Below, one piece after another: positions 8,666-17,202 of a stretch of 64,000 nt of DNA. A program made the position numbers and the translations under genes. The stretch comes from DASQUK01 sp963717085. GTDB taxonomy: Bacteria > Actinomycetota > Acidimicrobiia > Acidimicrobiales > VFJN01. The notes under the pieces were generated by a model that made no database searches, was not told the origin of the DNA, and saw nothing but the letters and a program-made list of their open reading frames with translations. The stretch's first letter is position 1. Each line of letters opens with the position of its first letter. The DNA is taken from positions 1-64,000 of the forward strand of contig CAVQVM010000020.1 in assembly GCA_963717085.1 (NCBI GenBank). The letters are read 5' to 3'.

Positions 8666-9559
8666 TCAAGGGCTCGCTGCCACCGCCAGCGTGCGGAGGA
8701 TGTCGGCCCAGTGCGTGAACAGCAGGTAGTGCGCCGCCCCGGGAACGACGTCGAGGGTCGCGGCGGGGAGCTTCCGGGCGTACCACTCGCCGAACGCCGG
8801 CGGCGTGAGGGCATCTGCGGACCCGTACCAGAGGCGGGTCCGGCAGGCCACGGCTGTGACATCGACGTCGAGGGGACGCGCCTGGGCCTCTACGTCGGCG
8901 GCGACCCCCGCCAGCCCAAGGCGCACCGCCTCGACCAGGGCGTCGGCCATGCGACCGGCGCCGCCCGCCACCGACGCCAGCTCGTGGGCACCCGCCGCAT
9001 CGCGGTGCTCGGCCTGATGCTCGAGCGCCAGGGCGTGGTCGCATGGATACGGCGCCAGCAACGGCCCCACCGCCTCGCCCAGTTCACCCGGAGGCAGAGT
9101 GTCGGCGAGCTCGAGCGTGCGGAGGCGTTCGGCGGCCGCCCGCCGGACGGCCGGGTCGTCGTAGGCGTGCCGCGGTACCAGGCCGGCGACGATGCCGAGC
9201 GCCGAGACGTGCGCCGGCAGCCCGGCGGCGAGCGCCAGCGCGGCCAGCGTCCCGCCCGACCAGGCGAGCAGCGCCACACGTTCGACGTGCAGCTCGTCGA
9301 GGATGGCGGCCACGTCGCGCGCCAGCGGTCCCGTCCATGAGGGGCCGCCGGCGGGCAGGGCGTCGCTGCCGCCGTAACCGGGGCGGTCGAGCGCGAGCAA
9401 CCGCACCCCGGCGCGGGCGGCCACACCGTCGTCGGCCGGGCGGGCCAGGCGCGAGTCCGGAGTCCCGTGGAGGTACAGGAGCGGCACGCCCACCGGGTCG
9501 CCGACATCGTCCAGCGTCATCGCCCGACCCTGGCCAACGGCCAGCCGGCGGGTAGTCAC
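8666..9559 (-). CDS. Alpha/beta hydrolase
   Basis: GTG start; 297 residues. The oxyanion region LYLHGTPDSR is at residues 28-37, followed by LLALDRPGYGGSD. The nucleophile elbow is LAWSGG (S101; the first Gly is replaced by Ala). The C-terminal acid and His are suggested by CRTRLWYGSADALTPP and GAAHYLLFTHW. This is a typical soluble esterase or C-C/ester hydrolase; the substrate cannot be told from sequence. It is transcribed divergently from the queuosine-precursor transporter. Confidence 0.85.
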   Translation of the reverse strand: MTTRRLAVGQGRAMTLDDVGDPVGVPLLYLHGTPDSRLARPADDGVAARAGVRLLALDRPGYGGSDALPAGGPSWTGPLARDVAAILDELHVERVALLAWSGGTLAALALAAGLPAHVSALGIVAGLVPRHAYDDPAVRRAAAERLRTLELADTLPPGELGEAVGPLLAPYPCDHALALEHQAEHRDAAGAHELASVAGGAGRMADALVEAVRLGLAGVAADVEAQARPLDVDVTAVACRTRLWYGSADALTPPAFGEWYARKLPAATLDVVPGAAHYLLFTHWADILRTLAVAASP

Positions 9560-9637
9560 GGGCGGCGAACCTACATCTCCAGCCCGACCTCAACGTGCCA
9601 CGCATAATGGCCTCGGTTTCGACCGACTGGGCAGTCC

Positions 9638-9673
9638 GGCGGTACCGGCAACCCGCCTCACCAAAACCGGAGG
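9638..9673 (+). promoter_or_regulatory. preQ1-I-like riboswitch controlling the transporter
   Basis: P1 is GGCGG (9638-9642) with CCGCC (9653-9657) around a ten-base loop ending CAAC. P2 is a pseudoknot of CCGG (9645-9648) with CCGG (9667-9670), joined by an A-rich tail with AAAA (9663-9666). Against the Thermoanaerobacter preQ1-I aptamer every ligand-contact position matches: the G5-C16 floor, U6, C15, A29 and the G11-C30 ceiling. The 3' P2 strand runs into GGAGG (9669-9673), the Shine-Dalgarno of the gene starting at 9680. Ligand binding should therefore hide the ribosome site. Confidence 0.85.
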
Positions 9674-9679
9674 TCCCTC

Positions 9680-10405
9680 ATGCAGCCCGCTCATTCCGTC
9701 GCGCCGGAGCAGACGATTCCGACCGACGGGCCCCGCCCGACGGCCGTCGCCACCGTCTCGCGCCTGGCCATCGCCGCCGTCGGTGCCTACGTGGGCGCCC
9801 AGGTGATCGCGGACATCACCAGCGTGAAGATCGGGTCGACGTTCGGCCGCGCCGTCGACATGGGCACGTTCATCTATCCGATCACGTTCACCCTGCGCGA
9901 CGTGGTCCACAAGGCCCTGGGCCGGCGGGCCGCCCGCACCCTGATCGTGACCGCCGCGGTGGTCAACCTGTTCATGGCGATCTACCTGCAGTGGGTGGCG
10001 CGGGTGCCGAGCCACGAAAGCTACCCGCTGGGCGACGAGTTCCAGGCAGTGCTCGGCCCGTTGTGGCGCATCGTGGTGGCGTCGATCATCGCCGAGGTGA
10101 TCGCCGAGCTGCTCGACACCGAGGTGTACCACTGGTTCGTGCGGCGCGTGACCACCCACTACCAGTGGGCGCGGGTGGCGGTCAGCAATGCGGTGAGCAT
10201 CCCGGTGGACAACGCGATCTTCGCCATCGGGGCGTTCGGCTCGCTGCCGCTGCTGACCGACCATGCCCTGACGCTGCCGTGGGCCGCGGTCTGGGACATC
10301 TTCATCGTCAACCTGTGGGTCAAGGGGCTGGTGTCGGCCGCGAGCCTGCCGCTGATCTATGTGTCGCCGGACCGCGACTGGAGCAACGATCCCGACGATG
10401 CGTGA
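9680..10405 (+). CDS. yhhQ: Queuosine precursor transporter (YhhQ/DUF165 family)
   Basis: A 241-residue membrane protein of the VUT/DUF165 family, which imports queuosine precursors such as preQ0/preQ1. Six hydrophobic segments are visible from about residue 30. They include the family-typical AYVGAQVIADITSVKI, FIYPITFTLRDVVHKALG and SIIAEVIAELLDTEVYHWF. The SD GGAGG is six bases before the ATG and forms part of a preQ1-I-like aptamer (9638-9673), which independently supports the substrate. The organism may salvage the precursor rather than make it; no que biosynthesis gene is in the window. Confidence 0.93.
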   Translation: MQPAHSVAPEQTIPTDGPRPTAVATVSRLAIAAVGAYVGAQVIADITSVKIGSTFGRAVDMGTFIYPITFTLRDVVHKALGRRAARTLIVTAAVVNLFMAIYLQWVARVPSHESYPLGDEFQAVLGPLWRIVVASIIAEVIAELLDTEVYHWFVRRVTTHYQWARVAVSNAVSIPVDNAIFAIGAFGSLPLLTDHALTLPWAAVWDIFIVNLWVKGLVSAASLPLIYVSPDRDWSNDPDDA

Positions 10406-10411
10406 GGCGAC

Positions 10412-11062
10412 CTATTCGTCGCGGACGACCCCGGCCAGGCAGATGCTGGCGTATTCGTCGACGAACGCCTCCCGGTCGGCGGGCCACGGGAACTGGGGCT
10501 TGGCGACCAGCAGCGACGTCAGGCCGTGCACCCGCGCCCAGAACCCGATCGCCAGGCGGTACGCATCGGTGAACCCGGGCCGGAAGCGCCCGGCGTCGAT
10601 GCACTCCTGGGCGCAGCGTCGGACCTGCTCGAACGCGGCGTTGTCACGCAGCACCACGACCTGGTACTCCTCCGGCGTGTCGTCGGCGCGGGTCATGAAC
10701 AGGATGCGGTAGGGCTCGGGGTTGGCCAGGCCGAAGCGCATGTACGCCAGACCCATCGCGCGGAGGCGGTCGACGGGGTCCTCGACGCCCTCGCTCGCCG
10801 TGGCGAGGAACTCGTCGAGGGCCGCGAAGTGCCGGGCGCAGACCTCGAAGATGAGGTCGTTCTTGTCGGCGAAGTGGCGGTAGATCGACGGCGGGGTGAC
10901 GCCGACGCGCTCCGCCACCGCACGGATCGAGACCGCCTCGGCCGATCCCGTCTCGAGCAGCAGCCGCTCGGTGGCGGCCAGGATCTCGTCGCGCAGCGCC
11001 GCCCCCTCGCCCTTGCGGGCGCGGGGACGGCGGGCGACGGTCGGCGGGGAGGCGGCGGTCAT
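10412..11062 (-). CDS. TetR-family transcriptional regulator
   Basis: A 216-residue repressor. The N-terminal HTH is at about residues 24-70 (LRDEILAATERLLLETG, then SIRAVAERVGVTPPSIYRHF). The ligand-binding part is all helical. Its ATG overlaps the stop of the upstream MMPL gene (ATGA), so the two are translationally coupled, which points to control of that exporter. A candidate operator lies upstream of the MMPL start at 13420-13430. Confidence 0.88.
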   Translation of the reverse strand: MTAASPPTVARRPRARKGEGAALRDEILAATERLLLETGSAEAVSIRAVAERVGVTPPSIYRHFADKNDLIFEVCARHFAALDEFLATASEGVEDPVDRLRAMGLAYMRFGLANPEPYRILFMTRADDTPEEYQVVVLRDNAAFEQVRRCAQECIDAGRFRPGFTDAYRLAIGFWARVHGLTSLLVAKPQFPWPADREAFVDEYASICLAGVVRDE

Positions 11063-13395
11063 GGGCCCGACAGCGCGTGCGTGCTCACCTCCCCAGCATC
11101 GCGCTCAGGTGCGGGCGTGGCGCCGTCCTCGTCGTCGAGGTCGTCGTCGAGGTCGACGTGCTCGCTGAGGCCCCAGCGGTCGTGGAACCGGCGCAGGGGA
11201 CCGGGCGCCCACCAGTTCCAGTCGCCTGCCAGCCGCATGAAGGCCGGTACCAGCGTGCCGCGGATCAGGAAGGCGTCGGTGAGGACCGCCAGGGTCAGGC
11301 CCACCCCGAACAGCTTGATGAAGCTGACCCGGCTGGTGGCGAAGGCGATCATCACGACCGCGATGAGGACGGCAGCGGCGGTGACGATCCGGCCCGTCCG
11401 CTCCAGCCCCACGGCCACCGAGCGCACGCTGTCGGCGCCGTTGTCGTGCTCCTCCTTGATCCGGGAGAGCAGCATGACCTCGTAGTCCATCGACAAGCCG
11501 AAGGCGATGCAGAACATGAGGATGGGCAACGCGGCGTTGAGGCTGCCGGTGGCGGTGAAGTCCAGGAGGCCAGACAGGTGGCCGTCCTGGAAGATCCACA
11601 CCATGGCGCCGAACGTGGCGGTCAGGCTGAGGACGTTGAGGACGATCGCCTTGGCGGGGATCACCACGCTGCCGAACATCATGAACAGCAGGACCGCCGT
11701 GATCGCGGCGACCAGGCCGAGCGCCCACGGCAGGCGGTCGAACAGCGACTGGTTGGTGTCGATCAGGCTGGCCGACTGGCCGGTGACCAGCACGTCCCAG
11801 GGGGCGTCCGCGTTGCGGATGTCGTGGACCAGGTCCTCGCCGGCCGGCGACACCGGCTCCACGGACGGGATCACCATGAGGTAGGTGGCGCCGTTGGCGC
11901 TGAAACCTGCGTAGCGCGGCGAGCTGTCGGGCGGCAGCACGAGCTGGCCCGGCTCGCAGCCGAGCTGCTCAGCGAGGCCCGTGCCGCAGTAGGTGCCGGT
12001 GGCGGCGTCGACCCGGGCGACGCTCGGCAGCGTGGCCAGCTGGGTGGCGTAGGCGTCGATCTGGTTCCGCAGCCCCGGGACGGCGTTGGGTGCGTCGGGA
12101 GCCACGACCGAGAGCGCGCCCGCCTCCTCAGACGAGAACTCCTCGCGCAGCACGTCGTGCACCTGGCGGACGTCGGCGGATTCGGGCAGAACCCGGTCGT
12201 CGGGTGACGAGAGGCGCAGCCCCAGGAACGGCGTGCCCAGCACCAGCAGGAAGGCAACGACAGCGGTGGCGATGGGGATGGGCCGGCGCATCACGACCGT
12301 GGCCACGCGATGCCAGAATCCCTCCTCGGGCGGGGTCACCGAGCGCCGCCACAGCGTGAGGGCGTTCACCCGGTGGCCCAGCAGGAAGAGGATGGCGGGC
12401 AGCACGACGACCGAGAACAGCCCGGCCAGGAGCGCCACGGCGACACCGGCGTAGGCGAAGCTCCGCAGGAAGGCGATGGGGAACACCAGCGTGGCGCACA
12501 GTGAGGCCGCCACCGTCAGGGCGCTGAACGCCACCGTGCGGCCGGCGGTGCGGACGGTCCGGGTCACGGCGACGCGGGGGGTATATCCCGCGCGCAGTTC
12601 CTCGCGGTAGCGGGACACGACGAACAGGCTGTAGTCGATGGCAAGGCCGAGGCCCAGCGCCGTGGTGAGGTTGAGGGCGTAGATCGACACGTCGGTGAGC
12701 GACGCCAGCACGCGCAGCACGAAGAACGTGCCGACGATCGACATCACGCCGATGACCAACGGGAGCGAGGCGGCCACCACGCTGCCGAACACCAGGATCA
12801 GCAGCACTAGCGTGATCGGCAGGGCGATGGTCTCGGCCCGGAGCAGGTCTTCCTCGATGGTGTCGCCGATCTCGTGGTACACCTCCGCGAAGCCGCCCAG
12901 TTCGACATCGACCGCAGCGGCATCGACGCCGGCGCTGCCTTCCCAGTGCCTGTAGCGGGGCGCCAACTCGGTGATCCGGTCCTCGACCTGGTCGTCGTTG
13001 CCCACGACCCGGGCAACCACCAGTGCCCGGCTGCCGTCGTCGTTGCGGAGGGGCGGTGCGTTCCCCTCCGACCAGTACGAGACCACGTCGGCGACGCCGT
13101 CCTCGGCGGCCAGTTCGGCGGTGAGGGTCGTGCCGGCGGCAGCCACCGCCGGAGCGTCGACGTCGCCGTCCCGCGCGGTGACGAGCAGCAACATGTTGGG
13201 CACCCCAGTGTCGAACCGCTCGGCGAGCGCGTCGTCTGCCCGCTCGGACTCGGAGGACGGGTCGTCGAACCCGCCGGACGTGAGGTGATCGGCAACTCCG
13301 CCACCGAGGGCACCGGCGATCGCGAACACCACGACGGCGGCGATGACGACGGCTCGGGCGTGGTTCGTGGAGAGTCGGGCGAACCGGGTGAGCAT
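11059..13395 (-). CDS. MMPL/RND-family transporter
   Basis: A 778-residue membrane protein. The start chosen is the ATG opening MLTRFARLSTNHARAVVIAA; the earlier in-frame codons lie across the putative operator. It has two halves. Each has one membrane helix, a large extracytoplasmic loop, then a five-helix bundle. The halves share the GLAIDYSLFVVSRYREEL and GLSMDYEVMLLSRIKEEH motifs after the loops, with the Asp-Tyr pairs used for proton coupling. MMPL proteins export lipids, fatty acids or drugs. The C-terminus is acidic and cytoplasmic. It is co-transcribed with the TetR gene, overlapping by four bases. Confidence 0.92.
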   Translation of the reverse strand: MLTRFARLSTNHARAVVIAAVVVFAIAGALGGGVADHLTSGGFDDPSSESERADDALAERFDTGVPNMLLLVTARDGDVDAPAVAAAGTTLTAELAAEDGVADVVSYWSEGNAPPLRNDDGSRALVVARVVGNDDQVEDRITELAPRYRHWEGSAGVDAAAVDVELGGFAEVYHEIGDTIEEDLLRAETIALPITLVLLILVFGSVVAASLPLVIGVMSIVGTFFVLRVLASLTDVSIYALNLTTALGLGLAIDYSLFVVSRYREELRAGYTPRVAVTRTVRTAGRTVAFSALTVAASLCATLVFPIAFLRSFAYAGVAVALLAGLFSVVVLPAILFLLGHRVNALTLWRRSVTPPEEGFWHRVATVVMRRPIPIATAVVAFLLVLGTPFLGLRLSSPDDRVLPESADVRQVHDVLREEFSSEEAGALSVVAPDAPNAVPGLRNQIDAYATQLATLPSVARVDAATGTYCGTGLAEQLGCEPGQLVLPPDSSPRYAGFSANGATYLMVIPSVEPVSPAGEDLVHDIRNADAPWDVLVTGQSASLIDTNQSLFDRLPWALGLVAAITAVLLFMMFGSVVIPAKAIVLNVLSLTATFGAMVWIFQDGHLSGLLDFTATGSLNAALPILMFCIAFGLSMDYEVMLLSRIKEEHDNGADSVRSVAVGLERTGRIVTAAAVLIAVVMIAFATSRVSFIKLFGVGLTLAVLTDAFLIRGTLVPAFMRLAGDWNWWAPGPLRRFHDRWGLSEHVDLDDDLDDEDGATPAPERDAGEVSTHALSGP

Positions 13396-13419
13396 GGTAC
13401 GGCCTCCCTCGGCCGAAGT

Positions 13420-13430
13420 TAACGACGTTA
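13420..13430. promoter_or_regulatory. Candidate TetR operator upstream of the MMPL gene
   Basis: TAACGACGTTA is a perfect 5+1+5 palindrome 24 bases upstream of the MMPL start. A further TAACG half-site lies beside it (CGTTACGTTA on the plus strand). Position and symmetry fit autoregulation by the TetR of the same operon; binding is inferred. Confidence 0.5.
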
Positions 13431-13538
13431 CGTTATCTGTGGTATCGAACACCCACGTCCGGGTGGTTGTCGAGGGGTCATCGGTCACACGCGCGGGGTG
13501 GGTTGCTCGGTCCTTGACCTTCGGGTCAATCTCTCGAC

Positions 13539-14480
13539 GTGACAGAGGCCCTAGACGTGACCGACGTGCCGGACGCGGTCGGGTACCCCGGCGCTCGCGG
13601 CCCCGATCGCACGCGGGCCGTCGTCTCCCACGGCATCCGCCTGGCCGTCCACGAGTGGGGCGAGCGCGACGCCCCGCCCATGGTGCTGGCGCACGGTGGG
13701 TTCGACTTCGCCCGCACCTTCGACGTCTTCGCGCCCATGCTGGCGCAGGCGGATTGGCGGGTCGTGGCGTGGGACCAGCGTGGCCACGGCGACTCCCAGC
13801 ACGCCGCCCTCTACTCGTGGGAGGCCGACCTACGGGACGCCGTGGCGGTCGTCGACTCGGTGTCCCGCGACCCGCTGCCGATCGTCGGGCACTCCAAGGG
13901 GGGCGGGGTCACCGTGCAGTTCGCCTCCGCCCTACCGCATCGAGTGAGCCACCTGGTCAACCTCGACGGGCTGCCGTCGCGTCGCAGCATGCCCGACGTC
14001 CCCGACCACGAGCGCACCAAGCTGATGGCCGACGAGCTGGAGACCTGGCTGGACTTCCGGCGCAGCGTGCTAGGCCGGTCCCGCCGGCCCGGCACGATCG
14101 ACGAGCTGGCGGAGCGACGAGGCCGGATGAACCCGCGGCTGTCGCGGGAGTGGCTTCGCTACCTGGTGACCGTGGGTGGCCGGCAGGACGCCGACGGCTG
14201 GCGCTGGAAGATCGACCCCGCGCTCCGGATGGGCGGGTTCGGCCCGTGGCGCGCCCAGTGGGCGATGGCGCGGCTGCCGGGGCTGAGCATGCCGCTGCTG
14301 GCCGTGCTGGGGCTGCAGCCCGAGACCATGGGATCGGGCACCCAACCCGCCGACATCGAACCCAACCTGCCGCCCGGCGCCCGGGTCGTGGGGTTGGAGG
14401 ACACCGGCCACTTCGTGCACATCGAACAGCCGCGGCGGGTGGCCGACCTGGTCCTGGACTTCCTCGGGACTCCGGCGTGA
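13539..14480 (+). CDS. Alpha/beta hydrolase
   Basis: GTG start; 313 residues. HG motif is LAHGGFDFART (residues 50-60), then WDQRGHGDS. The nucleophile elbow is VGHSKGGG with S119. The catalytic His is likely in EDTGHFVHIEQP near the end. This is a complete esterase/epoxide-hydrolase-like fold. Its stop overlaps the start of the next gene (GTGA), so it is translationally coupled to a second hydrolase-like protein that lacks the nucleophile. The substrate is unknown. Confidence 0.87.
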   Translation: MTEALDVTDVPDAVGYPGARGPDRTRAVVSHGIRLAVHEWGERDAPPMVLAHGGFDFARTFDVFAPMLAQADWRVVAWDQRGHGDSQHAALYSWEADLRDAVAVVDSVSRDPLPIVGHSKGGGVTVQFASALPHRVSHLVNLDGLPSRRSMPDVPDHERTKLMADELETWLDFRRSVLGRSRRPGTIDELAERRGRMNPRLSREWLRYLVTVGGRQDADGWRWKIDPALRMGGFGPWRAQWAMARLPGLSMPLLAVLGLQPETMGSGTQPADIEPNLPPGARVVGLEDTGHFVHIEQPRRVADLVLDFLGTPA

Positions 14481-15139
14481 CCAGACCCGACGCCACCGTC
14501 ACCGTGCGGCACAGCCGGATCGAGCTGGCGCTGCACCGCTTGCGCGAGGGCGATGGTGCGCCGCTGCTCCACCTGCATGGTTTGGGGGAACGCTCGCCGG
14601 CGGCCACGCCCGGTCACCTCGCGGGCTGGCCCGGGCCGGTCTGGGCCCTCGACTTCACCGGGCACGGTGCCTCCAGCATGCCGGTGGGCGGTGGCTACTT
14701 CTGTGAGCTGCTCATGGCGGACGTCGACGCCTCCCTGGCCCACCTCGGCCCGACGACCCTCTACGGGCGAGGCCTCGGCGCGTACATTGCGTTGCTCACG
14801 GCCGGCGCCCGCCCCGAGCTCGTGCGTGGCGCCATACTGGACGACGGACCGGGGCTCAAAGGTGGGGGCCCCGAGCCCACGACGCCCTACGTGCTGCCCG
14901 AGCCGCTGGACACCCCCGGGCCGCCCGACCCGTATGCGCTCTTCGAGCTCAGCCACGACGTCCGCCCGGCCGACTACGCGACCACCTACGCACGCCTGGC
15001 GGCGACGCTGTCAGGTCTCGACGTGGCCGTGGCCGTGTGTGCCCAGGTGCGGCCGCCGTGGCTGGCGGCCGTCGCCGCCGAGCCGGGCGTCCGCGAGATC
15101 GATCGCCTTGCAGCGGTGGCCCTCTTCGCCGAGCCCTAG
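14477..15139 (+). CDS. Alpha/beta hydrolase-fold protein lacking the catalytic serine
   Basis: GTG start overlapping the preceding TGA; 220 residues. The fold signatures are clear: HLHGLGERS (residues 32-40), ALDFTGHGASS and the elbow region TLYGRGLGAYIALL. In the elbow the expected Gly-x-Ser-x-Gly reads G-R-G-L-G (G97-G101), so the nucleophile serine is glycine. The C-terminal third is short and no clear catalytic His is seen. It is probably a non-enzymatic partner of the upstream hydrolase, or a pseudoenzyme with a binding role. Confidence 0.75.
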   Translation: MTRPDATVTVRHSRIELALHRLREGDGAPLLHLHGLGERSPAATPGHLAGWPGPVWALDFTGHGASSMPVGGGYFCELLMADVDASLAHLGPTTLYGRGLGAYIALLTAGARPELVRGAILDDGPGLKGGGPEPTTPYVLPEPLDTPGPPDPYALFELSHDVRPADYATTYARLAATLSGLDVAVAVCAQVRPPWLAAVAAEPGVREIDRLAAVALFAEP

Positions 15140-15158
15140 CGACGTCGGGTGCCCCCGA

Positions 15159-16226
15159 TCAGGCCTCGCGGGAAGCCACGAACCGGGCGAGCTCCACGAG
15201 TTCGTCGCGGGCGCGGGCCGTGATGTCGGCGGCGGCGATGGCGTCGATCGCCCGGGCGGTGAGCCGCTCGATCAGCCGCTCGATCTCGTCGAGGGCGCCA
15301 CCGTCCACCAGCAGCCGCTGGACCGCGATCACCTCGCCGTCGGACAGCCCCGGCTGGCCGACCCGATCCAGGAGGTCGGCGCGGCCGTCGTTCGCCCGCT
15401 CGACCGCCGCCGCCAGGAGCGGCGTCGGCTTGCCCTCGCGCAGGTCCTGCCCCGCCGGCTTGCCGGTCACCGCCGGATCACCGAACGCGCCCAGCACGTC
15501 GTCGCGGAGCTGGAACGCCTCGCCCAGCGGATCGCCGTAGGCCGACAGCTGAGCCTGTAGGTCGCCGAGGCGCCCGGCCAGGGCCGCACCCACATGCAGC
15601 GGCCGTTCGATCGTGTACTTGCCTGACTTGTAGCGCGCGATGCGATGGGCAACCACCCGATCCCGGTCGGCGCGGGCGGTGGCCAGGAGGTCGAGGTACT
15701 GGCCGACGTTGAGCTCCAAGCGGAGCTCGTGCCACACGGCGGCGGCCTCGGTGCAGACGTCGCCGAGCAGCATGTCGGCGTAGACGTGGGACAGGTCGCC
15801 GATGAGGATGGCGACGCCCTCGCCGTAGCGACGGGCCTCGCCCCGCCAATCGCGGGCCCGGTGTTCCCGGCCGAACTCGACGTGGGTCGTCGGGGCGCCG
15901 CGGCGCGTGTCGGATCCGTCCATGACGTCGTCGTGCACCAGGGCGAAGGCGTGGAGCAGCTCGAAGGCGGCACCGGCGTCGATGATGCGGGGGTCGTCCG
16001 GGTCCCCGCCGGCGCCCACGAACGCCCAGTAGCAGAACGCCGGCCGCAGGCGTTTCCCGCCGGCGTCGACCAGATGACGAAGGGCGCGGAGCGGCGCGGC
16101 GATCGCCGGGTCGACAGCGTCCCAGCGGGTGATCTCGGCGTCGAACAGCCCGGCGAGCCGCTCGTCCACACGCACCGCGATGGCGCGCAGGCCGGGCGGC
16201 GAGGCGGCGGAGGAGCGGGAGCGCAT
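15159..16226 (-). CDS. Polyprenyl (geranylgeranyl) diphosphate synthase
   Basis: A 355-residue all-helical prenyltransferase. The start taken is the ATG opening MRSRSSAASPPGLRAIAVRV. GGKRLRP is at 56-62, the first Asp-rich motif HDDVMD at 98-103, and the second is FQLRDDVLGAFGD, the DDxxG-type second motif usual in actinobacterial GGPP synthases. The enzyme condenses isopentenyl diphosphate onto allylic diphosphates, giving precursors of carotenoids, quinone chains or other terpenoids. Chain length cannot be fixed here. It is divergent from the lipoprotein gene at 16297. Confidence 0.9.
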   Translation of the reverse strand: MRSRSSAASPPGLRAIAVRVDERLAGLFDAEITRWDAVDPAIAAPLRALRHLVDAGGKRLRPAFCYWAFVGAGGDPDDPRIIDAGAAFELLHAFALVHDDVMDGSDTRRGAPTTHVEFGREHRARDWRGEARRYGEGVAILIGDLSHVYADMLLGDVCTEAAAVWHELRLELNVGQYLDLLATARADRDRVVAHRIARYKSGKYTIERPLHVGAALAGRLGDLQAQLSAYGDPLGEAFQLRDDVLGAFGDPAVTGKPAGQDLREGKPTPLLAAAVERANDGRADLLDRVGQPGLSDGEVIAVQRLLVDGGALDEIERLIERLTARAIDAIAAADITARARDELVELARFVASREA

Positions 16227-16296
16227 GGCCGACCCCACGTTACGGCTCACCGTGGCCGGCGGGGGCATCGTGTCAGCGTCGCTACCGTGCCGAGCC

Positions 16297-16854
16297 GTGG
16301 TCGATCGGGGCCGTCGTGGTGCCCGGACGATGGCGGCGCTCGCGGCCGTTGTTCTGGCGGCCTCGAGCGGCTGTTCGTGGGGACGGAATGACGAGCCTTC
16401 GGACGGGCTCGCGCCCGACACTGCCCGCTTCACCTACGGTGACCGCCAGGTCGAGGTACCGCTCACGTCGTGCGGACGCGACCCGGACCGAGACGTCGTG
16501 CTCCTGGCCGGCCGCCGGGGCGCAGTGGTCGTTCAGGCCGCCGCGGACCTGGGTGACCGCGGGCTCGACCGCACCGGCGTCACGGCCGACCTCGGCGCCG
16601 CGGGCATCCTCGGTGCCTTCGGCGCCGAGCTGGACCATGGCCCGGCCGGCGAGATCAGTGAGGTCCGGACCGATGGCGACCGGCTGATCGTCGAAGGCAC
16701 CTGGGTGACGCTCGATGCCGAGCTGGAGGCCACCGAGCAGGCGCCCGCTGGCGTCGAGGGCGAGCTCCGAGCCCGCTGCCCCGCGGACGACGACGACAGC
16801 GACACGGCCGCCTGGTCCGGTCCCGCCGTGCGTGTGGGGGTACCGAGGCATTAG
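16297..16854 (+). CDS. Lipoprotein of unknown function
   Basis: The GTG start at 16297 gives an N-terminus MVDRGRRGARTMAALAAVVL with the basic region a lipoprotein signal needs, then lipobox ASSGC (C26). An internal ATG at 16330 would lose the positive charges. The mature part of about 160 residues has one further pair of cysteines (TSCGRDPD and ARCPADD), probably a disulfide. It is strand-rich with an acidic loop DDDDSD. I do not recognise the family. Confidence 0.65.
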   Translation: MVDRGRRGARTMAALAAVVLAASSGCSWGRNDEPSDGLAPDTARFTYGDRQVEVPLTSCGRDPDRDVVLLAGRRGAVVVQAAADLGDRGLDRTGVTADLGAAGILGAFGAELDHGPAGEISEVRTDGDRLIVEGTWVTLDAELEATEQAPAGVEGELRARCPADDDDSDTAAWSGPAVRVGVPRH

Positions 16855-16870
16855 CGAACGCTGCGCCGAG

Positions 16871-16942
16871 CCCGAGGCAATGGCTAACGGCAACCGTTCG
16901 TCATTGCCTCGGGCTGTCGTTTGCGTTCGTCATTGCCTCGGG
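16871..16942. repeat. REP-like palindromic element (CGAGGCAATG family), locus 1
   Basis: Three half-units: CCCGAGGCAATGGCTAACGG (16871-16890) forms a hairpin with CCGTTCGTCATTGCCTCGGG (16894-16913), followed by another CGTTCGTCATTGCCTCGGG ending at 16942. The last unit reaches into the 3' end of xseB and supplies its final codons and stop. The same family occurs at 44231-44336, so it is a dispersed repeat. Confidence 0.85.
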
Positions 16943-17202
16943 GTTGCGGCGCCCTCGTCGGCGTCGGTCTCGTCGCGGGCGGGGGCGACGACGTCCGCCG
17001 TCTCGGCCTCGAGCTCGGCCACCACCTGCTCGACGTCGAATCGGGCGCTCGCGATGCGGTCGCGGCACAGGCGCAGCAGCTCGGCGGCCCGCCGGACGCG
17101 GCTGCCCAGCACGTCGACGTCGACCTCGTCGCCGTCGAGCTCGTCGAGTATCCCCTCCAGCTCCGCCAGCGCCTCGGCGTAGCCGATCTCCCGCTCAGTC
17201 AT
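16930..17202 (-). CDS. xseB: Exodeoxyribonuclease VII small subunit
   Basis: A 90-residue, mostly helical protein with the family core YAEALAELEGILDELDGDEV, followed by LGSRVRRAAELLRLCRDRI. It binds XseA in the exonuclease VII complex that degrades single-stranded DNA. Its start overlaps the xseA stop (ATGACTGA). Its last residues (TPRQ) and stop are encoded by a copy of the CGAGGCAATG repeat, so the C-terminus may have been altered by repeat insertion. Confidence 0.93.
   Translation of the reverse strand: MTEREIGYAEALAELEGILDELDGDEVDVDVLGSRVRRAAELLRLCRDRIASARFDVEQVVAELEAETADVVAPARDETDADEGAATPRQ

Noticed and set aside
13343..15139. A 598-codon plus-strand open frame
   Set aside because: Only its last part (14477-15139) is a real gene. 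The rest is an off-frame reading of the hydrolase at 13539-14480.
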